The translations under genes and the position numbers were made by a program. Source: Mycobacterium sp. HUMS_12744610 (lineage in GTDB: Bacteria; Actinomycetota; Actinomycetes; Mycobacteriales; Mycobacteriaceae). From it: a stretch of 64,000 bases of DNA. The stretch spans positions 5,642,001 to 5,706,000 of the forward strand of contig NZ_JBGEDP010000001.1 in assembly GCF_041206865.1 (NCBI RefSeq), read 5' to 3'. This document shows positions 9,647 through 18,147 of the stretch, in pieces. The notes below the pieces were generated by a model that was given only the letters and a program-made list of their open reading frames with translations, was not told the DNA's origin and did not search any database. Positions within the stretch are counted from its first letter, which is position 1. Every line of letters begins with the position of its first letter.

Positions 9647-11048
9647 GATTTCTGTGTAAGTCAGAGGTGATTTGACTACGAGTTGTATTCTAGCACAATG
9701 GGATTCGCCCAGGGAATAGTCTGGCGAGTGTGTTGAGCGCCACAGTCCAGTTGTGCGTTCCAGTACCCGAATAGCCTCCTCTCTCGCTGGAGATGTTGCG
9801 CAGCCCGAGGTACAGCAACTTCATCGCGGCGTCCTTGTCCGTGAAATGACCACGGTTCTTGGTGATCTTGCGCAACTGGAAGTTGATCGACTCGATCGCA
9901 TTGGTGGTGTAGACGATCTTGCGCAACTCCACCGGATAGTCCAGGAACGGAACGAATTCCCCCCAGGCGTTGTGCCACACGTCAATTGCACCCGGATATT
10001 GGGCGCCGAATTGCTGGTCGAACTCCTTGAGTGCGAGTTCGGCTCCATCGACGGTCGGCGCACTGTAGATCGCCCGCATCGCGGTGGCGACCTTCTTGCG
10101 GTCCTTATAAGACACGAAGCGCATCGCATTCCTAATGACGTGCACGACGCAGGTCTGCACCACGGTATCGGGATAGATCGAGCGGATCGCATCAGGCAGA
10201 CCGGTCAGCCCGTCGCAGCAGGCGATGAGGATGTCGCGCACCCCGCGGTTGCGCAGGTCGATGACGACCTTCTGCCAGAACTTCGCCCCCTCGGAGTCCT
10301 GGATCCAGCAGCCCAAGGCGTGTTTGCGGCCCTCCAGATCCACGCCAATGGCCAAATAGGCGACCTTGGTGGTGATGACCCCGTTGTCGCCGATCCGCAG
10401 CCGCAGCCCATCGATGTAGAGGATCGGGTAGACCTCATCGAGCGGGCGGGCCTGCCAGGCCTTGATCTCATCGACCACCACCTCGGTGATATTGGAGATC
10501 AACTCCCGCGACACCGACGCCCCATAGACCTCCTGCAGGTGGGCTTCGATATCGCGGGTGGTCATTCCCCGTGAATACAGCGACAACACCACCGAATTGA
10601 TGTTGTTGAGCCGGCGGGTCTTCTTCGGCACAATCGCCGGCTCAAACGAGCCGTTGCGATCACGCGGCGCATCGATCTGCACCGGGCCGTTGACGGTGGT
10701 CACCGTTTTCGGCGTGGTGCCGTTGCGCGAATTTCCCGATCCGCGTCCGGCCGGATCGCCGGCCTCATAGCCCAGATGGTGGGTTAGCTCCGCATTCAGC
10801 GCCCGCTCCAGCACGGCCTTAGTCAGCTGGTTCAGCAAACCGTCCGCGCCGTCGATCGGGGTCCCGGTCTTCACCGCATCCTTAATCAACGAGTCCAGCG
10901 TCTCTTCGGTGAACATCTCGGCCAGCCGCCGCGCCGCGGTCGTCTCCTCAGCCGGCATCTGCATGGTCTTGGTCACAAAACACTCCTTCTGTCCGCCCAA
11001 CGGCGGTCCGATGATGGACCACCCCGGACTTACACAGATGGAATGACA
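9641..11048 (-). mobile_element. IS256-family insertion sequence inside a DUF222 gene
   Basis: About 1.4 kb with one transposase. The inner inverted repeat TCTGTGTAAGTC lies at 9651-9662 and, inverted, at 11027-11038. A further TGTCA occurs at the same 5-base spacing outside each copy (9641-9645 and 11044-11048), which may mark the true ends. No 8-9 base target duplication is seen. The two flanking DUF222 pieces do not rejoin exactly: by family length roughly 40-45 codons are missing, so a deletion probably accompanied or followed insertion. Confidence 0.8.
9690..10976 (-). CDS. IS256-family (mutator-type) transposase
   Basis: A 428-residue transposase starting at GTG 10976, with an AAGGAG ribosome site about 8 bases upstream. 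The same frame continues upstream into the DUF222 remnant, so a longer start would be an artefact. Mutator-family signatures are present: [15 protein letters not shown] with the first catalytic Asp, [13 protein letters not shown] with the second, and the [20 protein letters not shown] signature with the Glu. The [20 protein letters not shown] segment near the N-terminus is also typical. Length is normal and the gene appears intact. Confidence 0.93.
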   Translation of the reverse strand: MTKTMQMPAEETTAARRLAEMFTEETLDSLIKDAVKTGTPIDGADGLLNQLTKAVLERALNAELTHHLGYEAGDPAGRGSGNSRNGTTPKTVTTVNGPVQIDAPRDRNGSFEPAIVPKKTRRLNNINSVVLSLYSRGMTTRDIEAHLQEVYGASVSRELISNITEVVVDEIKAWQARPLDEVYPILYIDGLRLRIGDNGVITTKVAYLAIGVDLEGRKHALGCWIQDSEGAKFWQKVVIDLRNRGVRDILIACCDGLTGLPDAIRSIYPDTVVQTCVVHVIRNAMRFVSYKDRKKVATAMRAIYSAPTVDGAELALKEFDQQFGAQYPGAIDVWHNAWGEFVPFLDYPVELRKIVYTTNAIESINFQLRKITKNRGHFTDKDAAMKLLYLGLRNISSERGGYSGTGTHNWTVALNTLARLFPGRIPLC

Positions 11049-11156
11049 CGCCCCGTGGGACAGGGTGTACGCCTCGCAGTCGAACCCCAGCAGCGTCTCC
11101 AGGTCGGCATCCAGGGCGTCGAACGCCGCACCCAGCTCCTCCCGGTCAACACCCAC
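11049..11156 (-). pseudogene. DUF222 protein, 5' fragment cut by the IS256-type element
   Basis: From GTG 11156 the frame reads VGVDREELGAAFDALDADLE and then LLGFDCEAYT, the usual N-terminus of 13E12/DUF222 proteins, before running into the IS end. It is the upstream counterpart of the remnant at 8553-9646. The open frame reads on into the transposase, which explains an apparent 488-residue fusion that should not be taken as real. Confidence 0.7.
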
Positions 11157-11218
11157 ACCGTCAAACTATGCGCACCCACCGACATTGATCGTGTTCAGCC
11201 GGTTCGGGTGAGGATGGT

Positions 11219-11448
11219 CTTGCTCGTTCGCCGCTGGTGATGACCCTCCCACTGACTGACGTCCTGCTGGATTGTCTTCCAGTTGATTTGTCTCACCAGC
11301 GACGTGCGAGCAAGCACCGCCGAGAGCCCGGCGGGGCGGACATGACCTGATCAGGAGCCTGGCCGTTCCTCATCAATGTCTTGTCTGCCCGCCCCACCGG
11401 GTTGTCACCTACCGCACGGTTCATTGCAACGGAGAGGACACCACCATC
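11219..11448 (+). ncRNA. Putative IS110 bridge RNA region
   Basis: About 230 bases of non-coding DNA directly upstream of the IS110 transposase, with nested inverted repeats. Stem 1 pairs 11219-11240 with 11293-11314 (19 of 22 bases). Stem 2 pairs 11327-11342 with 11386-11401 (14 of 16), and inside its loop TGATCAGGA near 11348 can pair with TCCTCATCA near 11367. IS110-group elements are known to encode a guide (bridge) RNA from a non-coding end, whose two loops pair with target and donor DNA. The position and multi-stem layout fit that; transcription and loop identity are inference. Confidence 0.5.
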
Positions 11449-12669
11449 GTGACATCCCCACACTGCTGGGTTGTTATCGGCGCCGACACCCATCTGGACA
11501 CCATTCATCTCGCCGCTATCACCGACACCGGCCAACTTCTCGGCGACGCCGAATTCCGCACCAGCCCTACCGGCTACCACGCCGCGATCACCTGGGCCCG
11601 CAGCTTTGGTGAAGTCGTAAGCGCTGGCGTCGAGGGCACCAGCAGCTACGGCGCAGGGTTCACACAAGCATTGCATGCCAACGATATTCACGTGGTCGAG
11701 GTCAACCGACCCGACCGGGCCGCTCGCCGCCGACAAGGAAAGTCCGACCCGCTGGACGCCTACAGTGCGGCCCGTGCGGTGCGGGCCGGCGACGGCCTGG
11801 CCGTACCTAAAGATCCCAACACCAATGCACTCAAAGCCCTACTGATCGCCCGCCGCGGCGCCGTGAAAGCCCGCACCGCAGCTATCCAACAGATCAAAGA
11901 CCTCCTGGTCACCGCGCCCGCCGAGCTACGCGAGCGCTACCGCCGCTACACCACCACACTGACACTGGTGCGGGCCCTGGCCAGGTGCCGGCCCACCACT
12001 GGCCAAGATCCGGTCACCATCGCGGTGCTGATGTCCTGCAAAGCCCTGGCACAGCGAGTCGAGTTCCTCGAGCGCCAGAACGACGAACTGACCAACGAGC
12101 TCGACACCATGACCACCGCAATCAATCCCGCACTGCGCGCCGCCTACGGCGTCGGCCCCGACACCGCCGCCCAGCTCCTGGTGACCGCAGGCACCAACAG
12201 TCACCGACTGCGGTCGGAAGCCTCGTTCGCCAGGCTTGCCGGTGTCGCCCCCGTCCCGGCCTCCTCCGGCAAAACCACCCGACATCGACTCTCCCGCGGC
12301 GGAGATCGCGCCGCCAACAACGCCCTTTACCGCATCGCCCTGGTCCGCATGTCCCACGACTCACGGACCCGCGACTACGTCACCCGCCAGACCGCTGCTG
12401 GCCGGTCCAAAAAAGAGATCCTGCGGCTGCTCAAACGCGCAATCGCCCGTGAGATGTTCAAACACCTCACCACGCCCTGCCCGATCGACGACTACAGCGA
12501 CCTACGGCCGACCCGTCCAGCTCAAAACATCACTTTGACCGCCGTCGCTGACCACTTCGGCGTCTGGCCTAACGACATCTCCCGCCTCGAACGCGGCCTC
12601 AAACGCGACGACACCCTCGCCGCCAACTACCGCCAATGGCTAAACACCCAGCTCACCCACGCCGCTTGA
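11449..12669 (+). CDS. IS110-family DEDD transposase (recombinase)
   Basis: A 406-residue recombinase. The RuvC-like DEDD residues are visible: Asp13 in VVIGADTHLD, Glu62 in GVEGTSSYG, and Asp100 and Asp103 in GKSDPLDAYSAARA. The C-terminal Tnp domain has the candidate catalytic serine in APVPASSGKTTRH (Ser272 or Ser273), with conserved LSRGGDRAANNALYRIAL following. It is not IS900, whose protein differs clearly in sequence. The start GTG at 11449 follows GGAGAGGA. The gene appears intact, so the element may be mobile. Confidence 0.93.
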   Translation: MTSPHCWVVIGADTHLDTIHLAAITDTGQLLGDAEFRTSPTGYHAAITWARSFGEVVSAGVEGTSSYGAGFTQALHANDIHVVEVNRPDRAARRRQGKSDPLDAYSAARAVRAGDGLAVPKDPNTNALKALLIARRGAVKARTAAIQQIKDLLVTAPAELRERYRRYTTTLTLVRALARCRPTTGQDPVTIAVLMSCKALAQRVEFLERQNDELTNELDTMTTAINPALRAAYGVGPDTAAQLLVTAGTNSHRLRSEASFARLAGVAPVPASSGKTTRHRLSRGGDRAANNALYRIALVRMSHDSRTRDYVTRQTAAGRSKKEILRLLKRAIAREMFKHLTTPCPIDDYSDLRPTRPAQNITLTAVADHFGVWPNDISRLERGLKRDDTLAANYRQWLNTQLTHAA

Positions 12670-12749
12670 CTTTTAACAGAAATAGGAGCATCAACAAACC
12701 CCGGAATGTGACCACAGAAACCACAGTGACACAAGTTGTTTCGACGGCA

Positions 12750-14399
12750 CTACAGCGTCTCGTCCAGCTCTCCGAGGCGGTTGGTCAGCCGCAGATTCTC
12801 CGAGTAGTCGACCGGGCAGCAGATCAGCGAGACGCCGTCGTCGGCCAGCGCGGTCCGCAGCGTCGGCAGCAGCTCGTCGGCGCTGTCGATGTGATATCCC
12901 TTGGCGCCGAAGCTTTCCGCGTAGGTCACGATGTCCGGGTTGCCGAACTTGACGTAGCAGTGCTCGCCGAGCTCGAGGTCCATCTTCCACTCGATGAGGC
13001 CGTAGCCGCCGTCCTCCCAGATCAACACCACCAGCGGGATCCGCTCCCGCACCGCGGTCTCGATCTCCTGGGAGTTCATCAGGAACGCACCGTCGCCGGC
13101 GACGGCCAGCACCTTCGCGTCCGGCCGGGCAATCTTGACGCCGAGCGCACCGGGCAGCGCAAAGCTCATGGTGGACAGGCCGTTCGAGACCAGGCAGGTG
13201 TTGCGTTCGTAGGTCGGGTAGAGCCGGGCCATCCACATCTTGGTCGCGCCGGTGTCGACCAGGACGACGTCGTCGCGGCCCAGCGCGGCGCGGGTGTCGG
13301 CGACGATCCGCGCCGGCGCCAGCGGATACCGTGAATCCTGTTGCCCCCGAGCGAATTCCTCGGCGAGCAGGCCCGAGCCCGGCACCTCGCCGTCGCGGTG
13401 ATAGCGGTGGCCGTCGAGCGCCTCGGTGAGCGCGTCCAGCGAGGCGCTGATGTCGCCGATGATCCCGACGTCGACGGGGTAGTGCGCGTCGACCTCGGCC
13501 GGGAAGTGGTGGACGTGGATGATCTTCTTGTCGGCCTGCGGGTTGATCCGCACCGGATCGAACTCCTGCAGCTCGTAGCCGACGGCGATCACCACGTCGG
13601 CGTTGTCGAAGCCGAAGTTGACGTAGTCGTGCCGCATGAACCCGATGGTCCCGATGCTGTTGGGGTGGTCGTCGGGCATGACGCCTTTGCCGTGGAAGGT
13701 GCACGCGACCTTGATGCCGAACTGCTCGGAGAAGCGCACCAGTGCCCCGGTCGCGTCGCTGCGGGCCGCGCCGTGCCCGGCCAGCAGCACCGGCCGCTGC
13801 GCCCCGCGCAGGATCGCCACCGCGCGCTCCACCTGGCCGGGCGCCGGCGCGTCGGCGTGGACGACGTCGCGGCGCAGCGGTTTCAGGTCGGGGTAGTCGG
13901 TGTCATCGGCGTCGATGTCCTCGGGCACCGAGAGATAGACCGCCGCCGGGCGCTCGGTCTCGGCGGTCTTGAACGCCTTGCGGAACATCTCCGGGATGGC
14001 GTGCACGGTGGGCACCGCGGCGGCCCAGCGGGTGATCGGGGCGAACATCGAAACGAGGTCGACGTACTGGTGCGACTCCTTGTACTCGCGGTCGTGACCG
14101 ACCTGCGCGGAGATCGCGACCAGCGGCGTGCTGTTGGTGGTCGCGTCGGCGACGCCGAGCTGCATGTTGATCGCGCCGGGCCCCAGCGTGCTCGACACGA
14201 CCGCGGCGCGGCCGGTGACGCGTCCGTACATCTCGGCCATGAACGACGCGGCCTGCTCGTGCCGGGTCAGCACGTAGCGGATGCCGGAGGCGGCCAGCGC
14301 CTGCACGAAGCGGATGTTCTCCTCGCCCGGCAGACCGAAGACGACGGAAACCCCCTCGTTTTCCAGGCACTTGACCATCAACTCGGCCGCTTTAGTCAT
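12750..14399 (-). CDS. Acetolactate synthase-like thiamine-diphosphate enzyme
   Basis: A 549-residue enzyme of the acetolactate synthase large-subunit family, expected to condense pyruvate-derived hydroxyethyl-ThDP with a second 2-oxo acid. Order: PYR domain with Glu48 (RHEQAA), central domain, then a C-terminal ThDP domain with GDGAF at 435-439. It resembles catabolic AlsS-type enzymes (FGNPDIVTYAESFGAKGYHI). The second half of the ThDP motif reads IWEDGGYG, where AlsS has an Asn-Asp pair, so the metal ligand position differs. No regulatory subunit gene is adjacent. The start has GGAGG just upstream. It is divergent from gabD1, with about 80 bases between. The true substrate is uncertain. 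Confidence 0.82.
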   Translation of the reverse strand: MTKAAELMVKCLENEGVSVVFGLPGEENIRFVQALAASGIRYVLTRHEQAASFMAEMYGRVTGRAAVVSSTLGPGAINMQLGVADATTNSTPLVAISAQVGHDREYKESHQYVDLVSMFAPITRWAAAVPTVHAIPEMFRKAFKTAETERPAAVYLSVPEDIDADDTDYPDLKPLRRDVVHADAPAPGQVERAVAILRGAQRPVLLAGHGAARSDATGALVRFSEQFGIKVACTFHGKGVMPDDHPNSIGTIGFMRHDYVNFGFDNADVVIAVGYELQEFDPVRINPQADKKIIHVHHFPAEVDAHYPVDVGIIGDISASLDALTEALDGHRYHRDGEVPGSGLLAEEFARGQQDSRYPLAPARIVADTRAALGRDDVVLVDTGATKMWMARLYPTYERNTCLVSNGLSTMSFALPGALGVKIARPDAKVLAVAGDGAFLMNSQEIETAVRERIPLVVLIWEDGGYGLIEWKMDLELGEHCYVKFGNPDIVTYAESFGAKGYHIDSADELLPTLRTALADDGVSLICCPVDYSENLRLTNRLGELDETL

Positions 14400-14481
14400 C
14401 CGGCACCTCCCTCATCGCCACGATAGTGGCAGGCTGGATATCGGAACCTTTCACACCGACCGCAGAACGAAGGATGTCAGC

Positions 14482-15858
14482 GTGCCCATCGCCACCATCA
14501 ATCCGGCCACCGGCGAGACAGTCAAAACCTTCACCCCGGCGACCGACGAGCAAGTCGACGCGGCGATCGCCCGCGCTTACGCCCGGTTCCAGGACTACCG
14601 CCATAACACCACCTTTGCCCAGCGGGCGCGGTGGGCAAACGCCACCGCCGACCTGCTCGAAGCCGAGGCCGACGACACCGCCGCGATGATGACGCTGGAG
14701 ATGGGCAAGACCCTGAAGGCGGCTAAGGCAGAAGTTCTCAAGTGCGCCAAGGGTTTTCGCTACTACGCCGAGAACGCCGAGGAGCTGCTGGCCGACGAGC
14801 CGGCCGACGCGGAGAAAGTGGGGGCGTCGCGGGCATACGTCCGCTACCAGCCGCTGGGCGTGGTGCTGGCGGTGATGCCGTGGAACTTCCCGCTCTGGCA
14901 GGCCGTCCGGTTCGCCGCTCCCGCCTTGATGGCCGGCAACGTCGGCCTCCTCAAGCACGCGTCGAACGTCCCGCAGACCGCGCTGTACCTCGCCGACGTG
15001 ATCGCCCGCGGCGGCTTTCCCGACGGCTGCTTCCAGACGCTGCTGGTGTCGTCGGGCGCCGTGGAGCGCATCCTGCGCGACCCCCGGGTCGCGGCGGCCA
15101 CGCTGACCGGCAGCGAGCCGGCCGGCCAGTCGGTGGCCGCCATCGCCGGCGACGAGATCAAGCCGACCGTGCTCGAGCTCGGGGGCAGCGACCCGTTCAT
15201 CGTGATGCCGTCGGCGGACCTCGACGAGGCCGTCAAGACCGCGGTCACCGCCCGCGTGCAGAACAACGGGCAGTCCTGCATCGCGGCCAAGCGCTTCATC
15301 GTGCACGCCGACATCTACGAGACGTTCGTCGACAAGTACGTCGAGCGCATGCAGGCCCTGAAAGTCGGCGACCCGACGGACCCGGACACCGACGTGGGCC
15401 CGCTGGCCACCGAGTCCGGCCGGGACGAGATCGCCAAGCAGGTCGACGACGCCGCCGCGGCGGGCGCCACGATCCGTTGCGGCGGCAAGCCGCTGGACCG
15501 GGCGGGGTGGTTCTACCCGCCGACGGTGGTCACCGACATCACCCGGGACATGGCGCTCTACACCGAGGAGGTCTTCGGGCCGGTCGCGTCGATGTACCGG
15601 GCCGCCGGCATGGACGAGGCCATCGAGATCGCCAACGCGACGAGCTTCGGGCTGGGCTCCAACGCCTGGACCCGCGACGAGGCCGAGCAGCGGCGCTTCA
15701 TCGACGAGATCGAGGCCGGCCAGGTCTTCATCAACGGGATGACGGTGTCCTACCCCGAACTCGGCTTCGGGGGCATCAAGCGATCCGGCTACGGACGCGA
15801 GCTGGCCGGGCTGGGGATCAAGGAGTTCTGCAACGCCAAGAGCGTCTGGGTGGGTTAG
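14482..15858 (+). CDS. gabD1: NADP-dependent succinate-semialdehyde dehydrogenase GabD1
   Basis: Oxidises succinate semialdehyde to succinate, linking 2-oxoglutarate or GABA breakdown to the TCA cycle. The 458-residue protein starts at GTG 14482 after GAAGGA and begins PIATINPATGETVKTF, like Rv0234c. Cys266 in NNGQSCIAAK is the nucleophile and Glu232 in LELGGSDP the general base; PWNFP and the Rossmann region around residues 205-225 are conserved. In M. tuberculosis it adjoins Rv0235c; here about 10 kb of accessory DNA separates them. Confidence 0.95.
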   Translation: MPIATINPATGETVKTFTPATDEQVDAAIARAYARFQDYRHNTTFAQRARWANATADLLEAEADDTAAMMTLEMGKTLKAAKAEVLKCAKGFRYYAENAEELLADEPADAEKVGASRAYVRYQPLGVVLAVMPWNFPLWQAVRFAAPALMAGNVGLLKHASNVPQTALYLADVIARGGFPDGCFQTLLVSSGAVERILRDPRVAAATLTGSEPAGQSVAAIAGDEIKPTVLELGGSDPFIVMPSADLDEAVKTAVTARVQNNGQSCIAAKRFIVHADIYETFVDKYVERMQALKVGDPTDPDTDVGPLATESGRDEIAKQVDDAAAAGATIRCGGKPLDRAGWFYPPTVVTDITRDMALYTEEVFGPVASMYRAAGMDEAIEIANATSFGLGSNAWTRDEAEQRRFIDEIEAGQVFINGMTVSYPELGFGGIKRSGYGRELAGLGIKEFCNAKSVWVG

Positions 15859-15933
15859 CTGCTCGCCATTCGACGACGGACAGTGCCTTGTGTGCTCCCC
15901 GGCGAACCGCCGCGTCCACCGAGATGCCGAAGG

Positions 15934-16608
15934 TCATCTGACTTCCTCAGATCGTTGGACGGCTGGCTGGTTGGAGAAGGCTGCAACCAGCACCGCGACG
16001 AGCCTGCGCACTGCCAGCGCCGGCTGCTCCGGGCTGGGCTCGTCGAGCCCGAGGACGGGATCCAGGCCGCGCATGTAAGGGGCCAGGGCGAGGTGCGGGA
16101 AGAGCAACAGCAGCAGCGACAGCAGTGCTTCGGTGTCGGCATCGGCCCTTAGGTCGCCGCGCACCTGCGCGTCGCGGACCAGCGGACGCAACACCTCGAG
16201 GTAGTGCCGGTGGATGACGCTGCGCACGCTGATGCGGGCGTCGGTGTCGACCTCCAGCGTCGCCGCGGCGTGCAGGGCGCGCTCGTGTGGATGCTCGGCG
16301 AAATAGGCCACCCACGCATCCAGCAGGTCGGTGAGGAACACGAAGAACGGCCGGGTCGGGTCGAGGTCGCGGATGAGGTCCTCCACGTAGGCGCGAACCC
16401 GCTGGCTGCCGATGTCGGCGATGTAGGCGTACAGGTCGCGCTTGTCCGCGAAGTACTGGAACAGGCTGCCCTTGGCGACACCCGCGCGGCGCGCGATGAC
16501 GTTCAGGCTCCCTCCGGAGAATCCGTGCGCCCCGAACTCGGACTCTGCGGCTTCTATCACCGCCGCGCGTCGGGCGGGGTCGACACGTGCCCACGTCACC
16601 GTCGGCAT
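15934..16608 (-). CDS. TetR-family regulator (Rv0232 homologue)
   Basis: A 224-residue TetR/AcrR repressor-type protein. The N-terminal helix-turn-helix covers about residues 12-60 (ARRAAVIEAAESEFGAHGFS, then VIARRAGVAKGSLFQYFADK). The rest is a helical ligand-binding domain. It faces the M20 amidohydrolase gene across about 220 bases. An imperfect dyad GAGCGTTGGTCACTC at 16628-16642 could be an autoregulatory site, but the symmetry is weak. Rv0232 sits at the equivalent place in M. tuberculosis, although Rv0233 (an R2-like oxidase) is missing here between it and gabD1. Confidence 0.9.
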   Translation of the reverse strand: MPTVTWARVDPARRAAVIEAAESEFGAHGFSGGSLNVIARRAGVAKGSLFQYFADKRDLYAYIADIGSQRVRAYVEDLIRDLDPTRPFFVFLTDLLDAWVAYFAEHPHERALHAAATLEVDTDARISVRSVIHRHYLEVLRPLVRDAQVRGDLRADADTEALLSLLLLLFPHLALAPYMRGLDPVLGLDEPSPEQPALAVRRLVAVLVAAFSNQPAVQRSEEVR

Positions 16609-16828
16609 GGTGGCTCCCGTCTTTAATGAGCGTTGGTCACTCTACCGTGAGGTGCATCAGGGTCAAGGAGCGTTCCACACACTGGCTGGGTCTTTGCCGG
16701 ACCGACGACGACGGCGCCGGTGCCAGTGCGCGGACTACGGTTGGTCCGAGCGGTGGGCGACCGAATCGACGGGGCGAGATCGACGAGGTGAGCTTCCAGC
16801 TCACTCCGATAGCGAAAGGTCAGCAGCA

Positions 16829-18091
16829 GTGACGACACGCGCACACCTCGTGGACGCCGCAGTCGACGCCGCAGCGTCTCGCCTGGTCGAGTTGTTCAAA
16901 GACCTGCACCGCCATCCCGAGCTGGGGTTCGCCGAGACCCGCACCGCAGGGATCGTCGCCCGAGAGCTGAACGGGCTGGGTTTCGCGGTGACGACCGGGA
17001 TCGGCGGCACCGGCGTGGCGGCAACGCTGCACAACGGCGCCGGGCCGACCGTCATGTACCGCGCCGACATGGACGCCCTGCCCGTCGCCGAAAACACCGG
17101 CTTGGACTATGCGAGCACCGCGCAGGTTTCCGGCGAGGACGGCACCCCGTTACCGGTCGCGCACGTCTGCGGGCACGACGCCCACGTCACCTGGATGTTG
17201 GGGATGGCCAAGGTGCTCGTCGCCGCAACCGACGCATGGTCGGGTACCGCGGTGCTGGTCGGCCAGCCCGCCGAGGAACTGATCGCTGGAGCGCAGGCCA
17301 TGGTCGACGACGGCCTGTACGACGTGGTGCCGAGACCGGATCACCTCATCGGTATGCACACGGCGCCCGGTCCGGTCGGCATGGTGGCCGCTGCCGGCGG
17401 CCCGACCCTGGCCGGCTCGGACCAGTTGGACATCGTGTTCCACGGCGTCGGCGGCCACGGGTCGATGCCGCAGCTGGCCAAGGACCCGGTGGTGATGGCC
17501 GCGCTGGCGGTCGTCGAATTCCAGACGATCGTCAGCCGGATGATCCCCCCGCAGGAGACCGCGGTGCTGACCGTCGGTTCGGTGCAGGCCGGCTCGGCCC
17601 ACAACGTCATACCGACCCAGGCGTTGCTGAAGGTCAATCTGCGATGGTTCGACCCGCAGGTGCGCGAACGATTGATCGACGGGATCAACGCCGTCTGCGA
17701 CGGCATCGCCCGCACCTACGGGATGCCCGAGGACCGGCTTCCGCAGATCACGCTTGCCGGTGGCTGCACGCCGCTGGTCAACGACGAGAACCTGTGCGCC
17801 CGGCTGGCCGCGGCGCTGGGCGAGGCGATCGGGCCGGAACACGTCTTGACGCACCTGGCGCCGGTGACGGCGTCGGAGGACTGCCAGCTGCTCAAAGGCC
17901 CGCACCAGGACCTACCCCTGGCATACCTGTTCGTCGGGGTGGCCGATCCGCAGGTGTACGCCGAAGCGCTGGCGGCCGGAAAGCTGTTCCCCTACTCTCC
18001 GCACAGCCCCGACTACCGGGTCGACCTGGCGGCGGTCCCGTTCGGGGCCAAAGTCGCCAGCCATGTGATGCTCGATCTGCTCGGTACGTGA
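16829..18091 (+). CDS. M20 family amidohydrolase/peptidase
   Basis: A 420-residue zinc-dependent amidohydrolase of the M20D (hippurate hydrolase/IAA-amino-acid hydrolase) type. Metal ligands appear in the conserved positions: HPELGF near the start, CGHDAH, QPAEE, and the C-terminal FPYSPHSPDYRVD. The dimerisation/lid domain lies in the middle (FHGVGGHGSMPQLAKDP). It starts at GTG 16829 with AAAGG upstream. Substrate unknown; N-acyl or N-carbamoyl amino acids are typical for the family. It is divergent from the TetR gene, which may regulate it. Not part of the M. tuberculosis gene order here. Confidence 0.88.
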   Translation: MTTRAHLVDAAVDAAASRLVELFKDLHRHPELGFAETRTAGIVARELNGLGFAVTTGIGGTGVAATLHNGAGPTVMYRADMDALPVAENTGLDYASTAQVSGEDGTPLPVAHVCGHDAHVTWMLGMAKVLVAATDAWSGTAVLVGQPAEELIAGAQAMVDDGLYDVVPRPDHLIGMHTAPGPVGMVAAAGGPTLAGSDQLDIVFHGVGGHGSMPQLAKDPVVMAALAVVEFQTIVSRMIPPQETAVLTVGSVQAGSAHNVIPTQALLKVNLRWFDPQVRERLIDGINAVCDGIARTYGMPEDRLPQITLAGGCTPLVNDENLCARLAAALGEAIGPEHVLTHLAPVTASEDCQLLKGPHQDLPLAYLFVGVADPQVYAEALAAGKLFPYSPHSPDYRVDLAAVPFGAKVASHVMLDLLGT

Positions 18092-18147
18092 GCAGCCGAC
18101 CGCAGCACGCACGGCGGGCACGCGACGAGGCTCGCAGGGTCGTCGCA

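Larger units (their letters stand above)
11200..12690 (+). mobile_element. IS110-family insertion sequence (ends approximate)
   Basis: Consists of a structured non-coding 5' region and one DEDD transposase gene. IS110 elements lack conventional terminal inverted repeats and usually make little or no target duplication, so exact ends cannot be set from this copy alone. The DUF222 fragment ends at 11156 on the left, and the next chromosomal gene ends at 12750 on the right. Confidence 0.75.

Noticed and set aside
9627..11062. GTGGGAC on both sides of the IS256 element as a target duplication
   Set aside because: The two copies are at different distances from the inverted repeats, so they do not abut the ends as a duplication must.
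9690..11156. A 488-residue transposase with a novel N-terminal domain
   Set aside because: The extra N-terminus is the DUF222 fragment read through the IS end; the transposase has its own GTG and ribosome site at 10976.
11449..12669. IS900 identity
   Set aside because: The protein is in the IS110 family but differs clearly from the IS900 transposase in sequence and spacing.
16628..16642. TetR operator between the Rv0232 homologue and the amidohydrolase
   Set aside because: The dyad matches at only about half of its positions.
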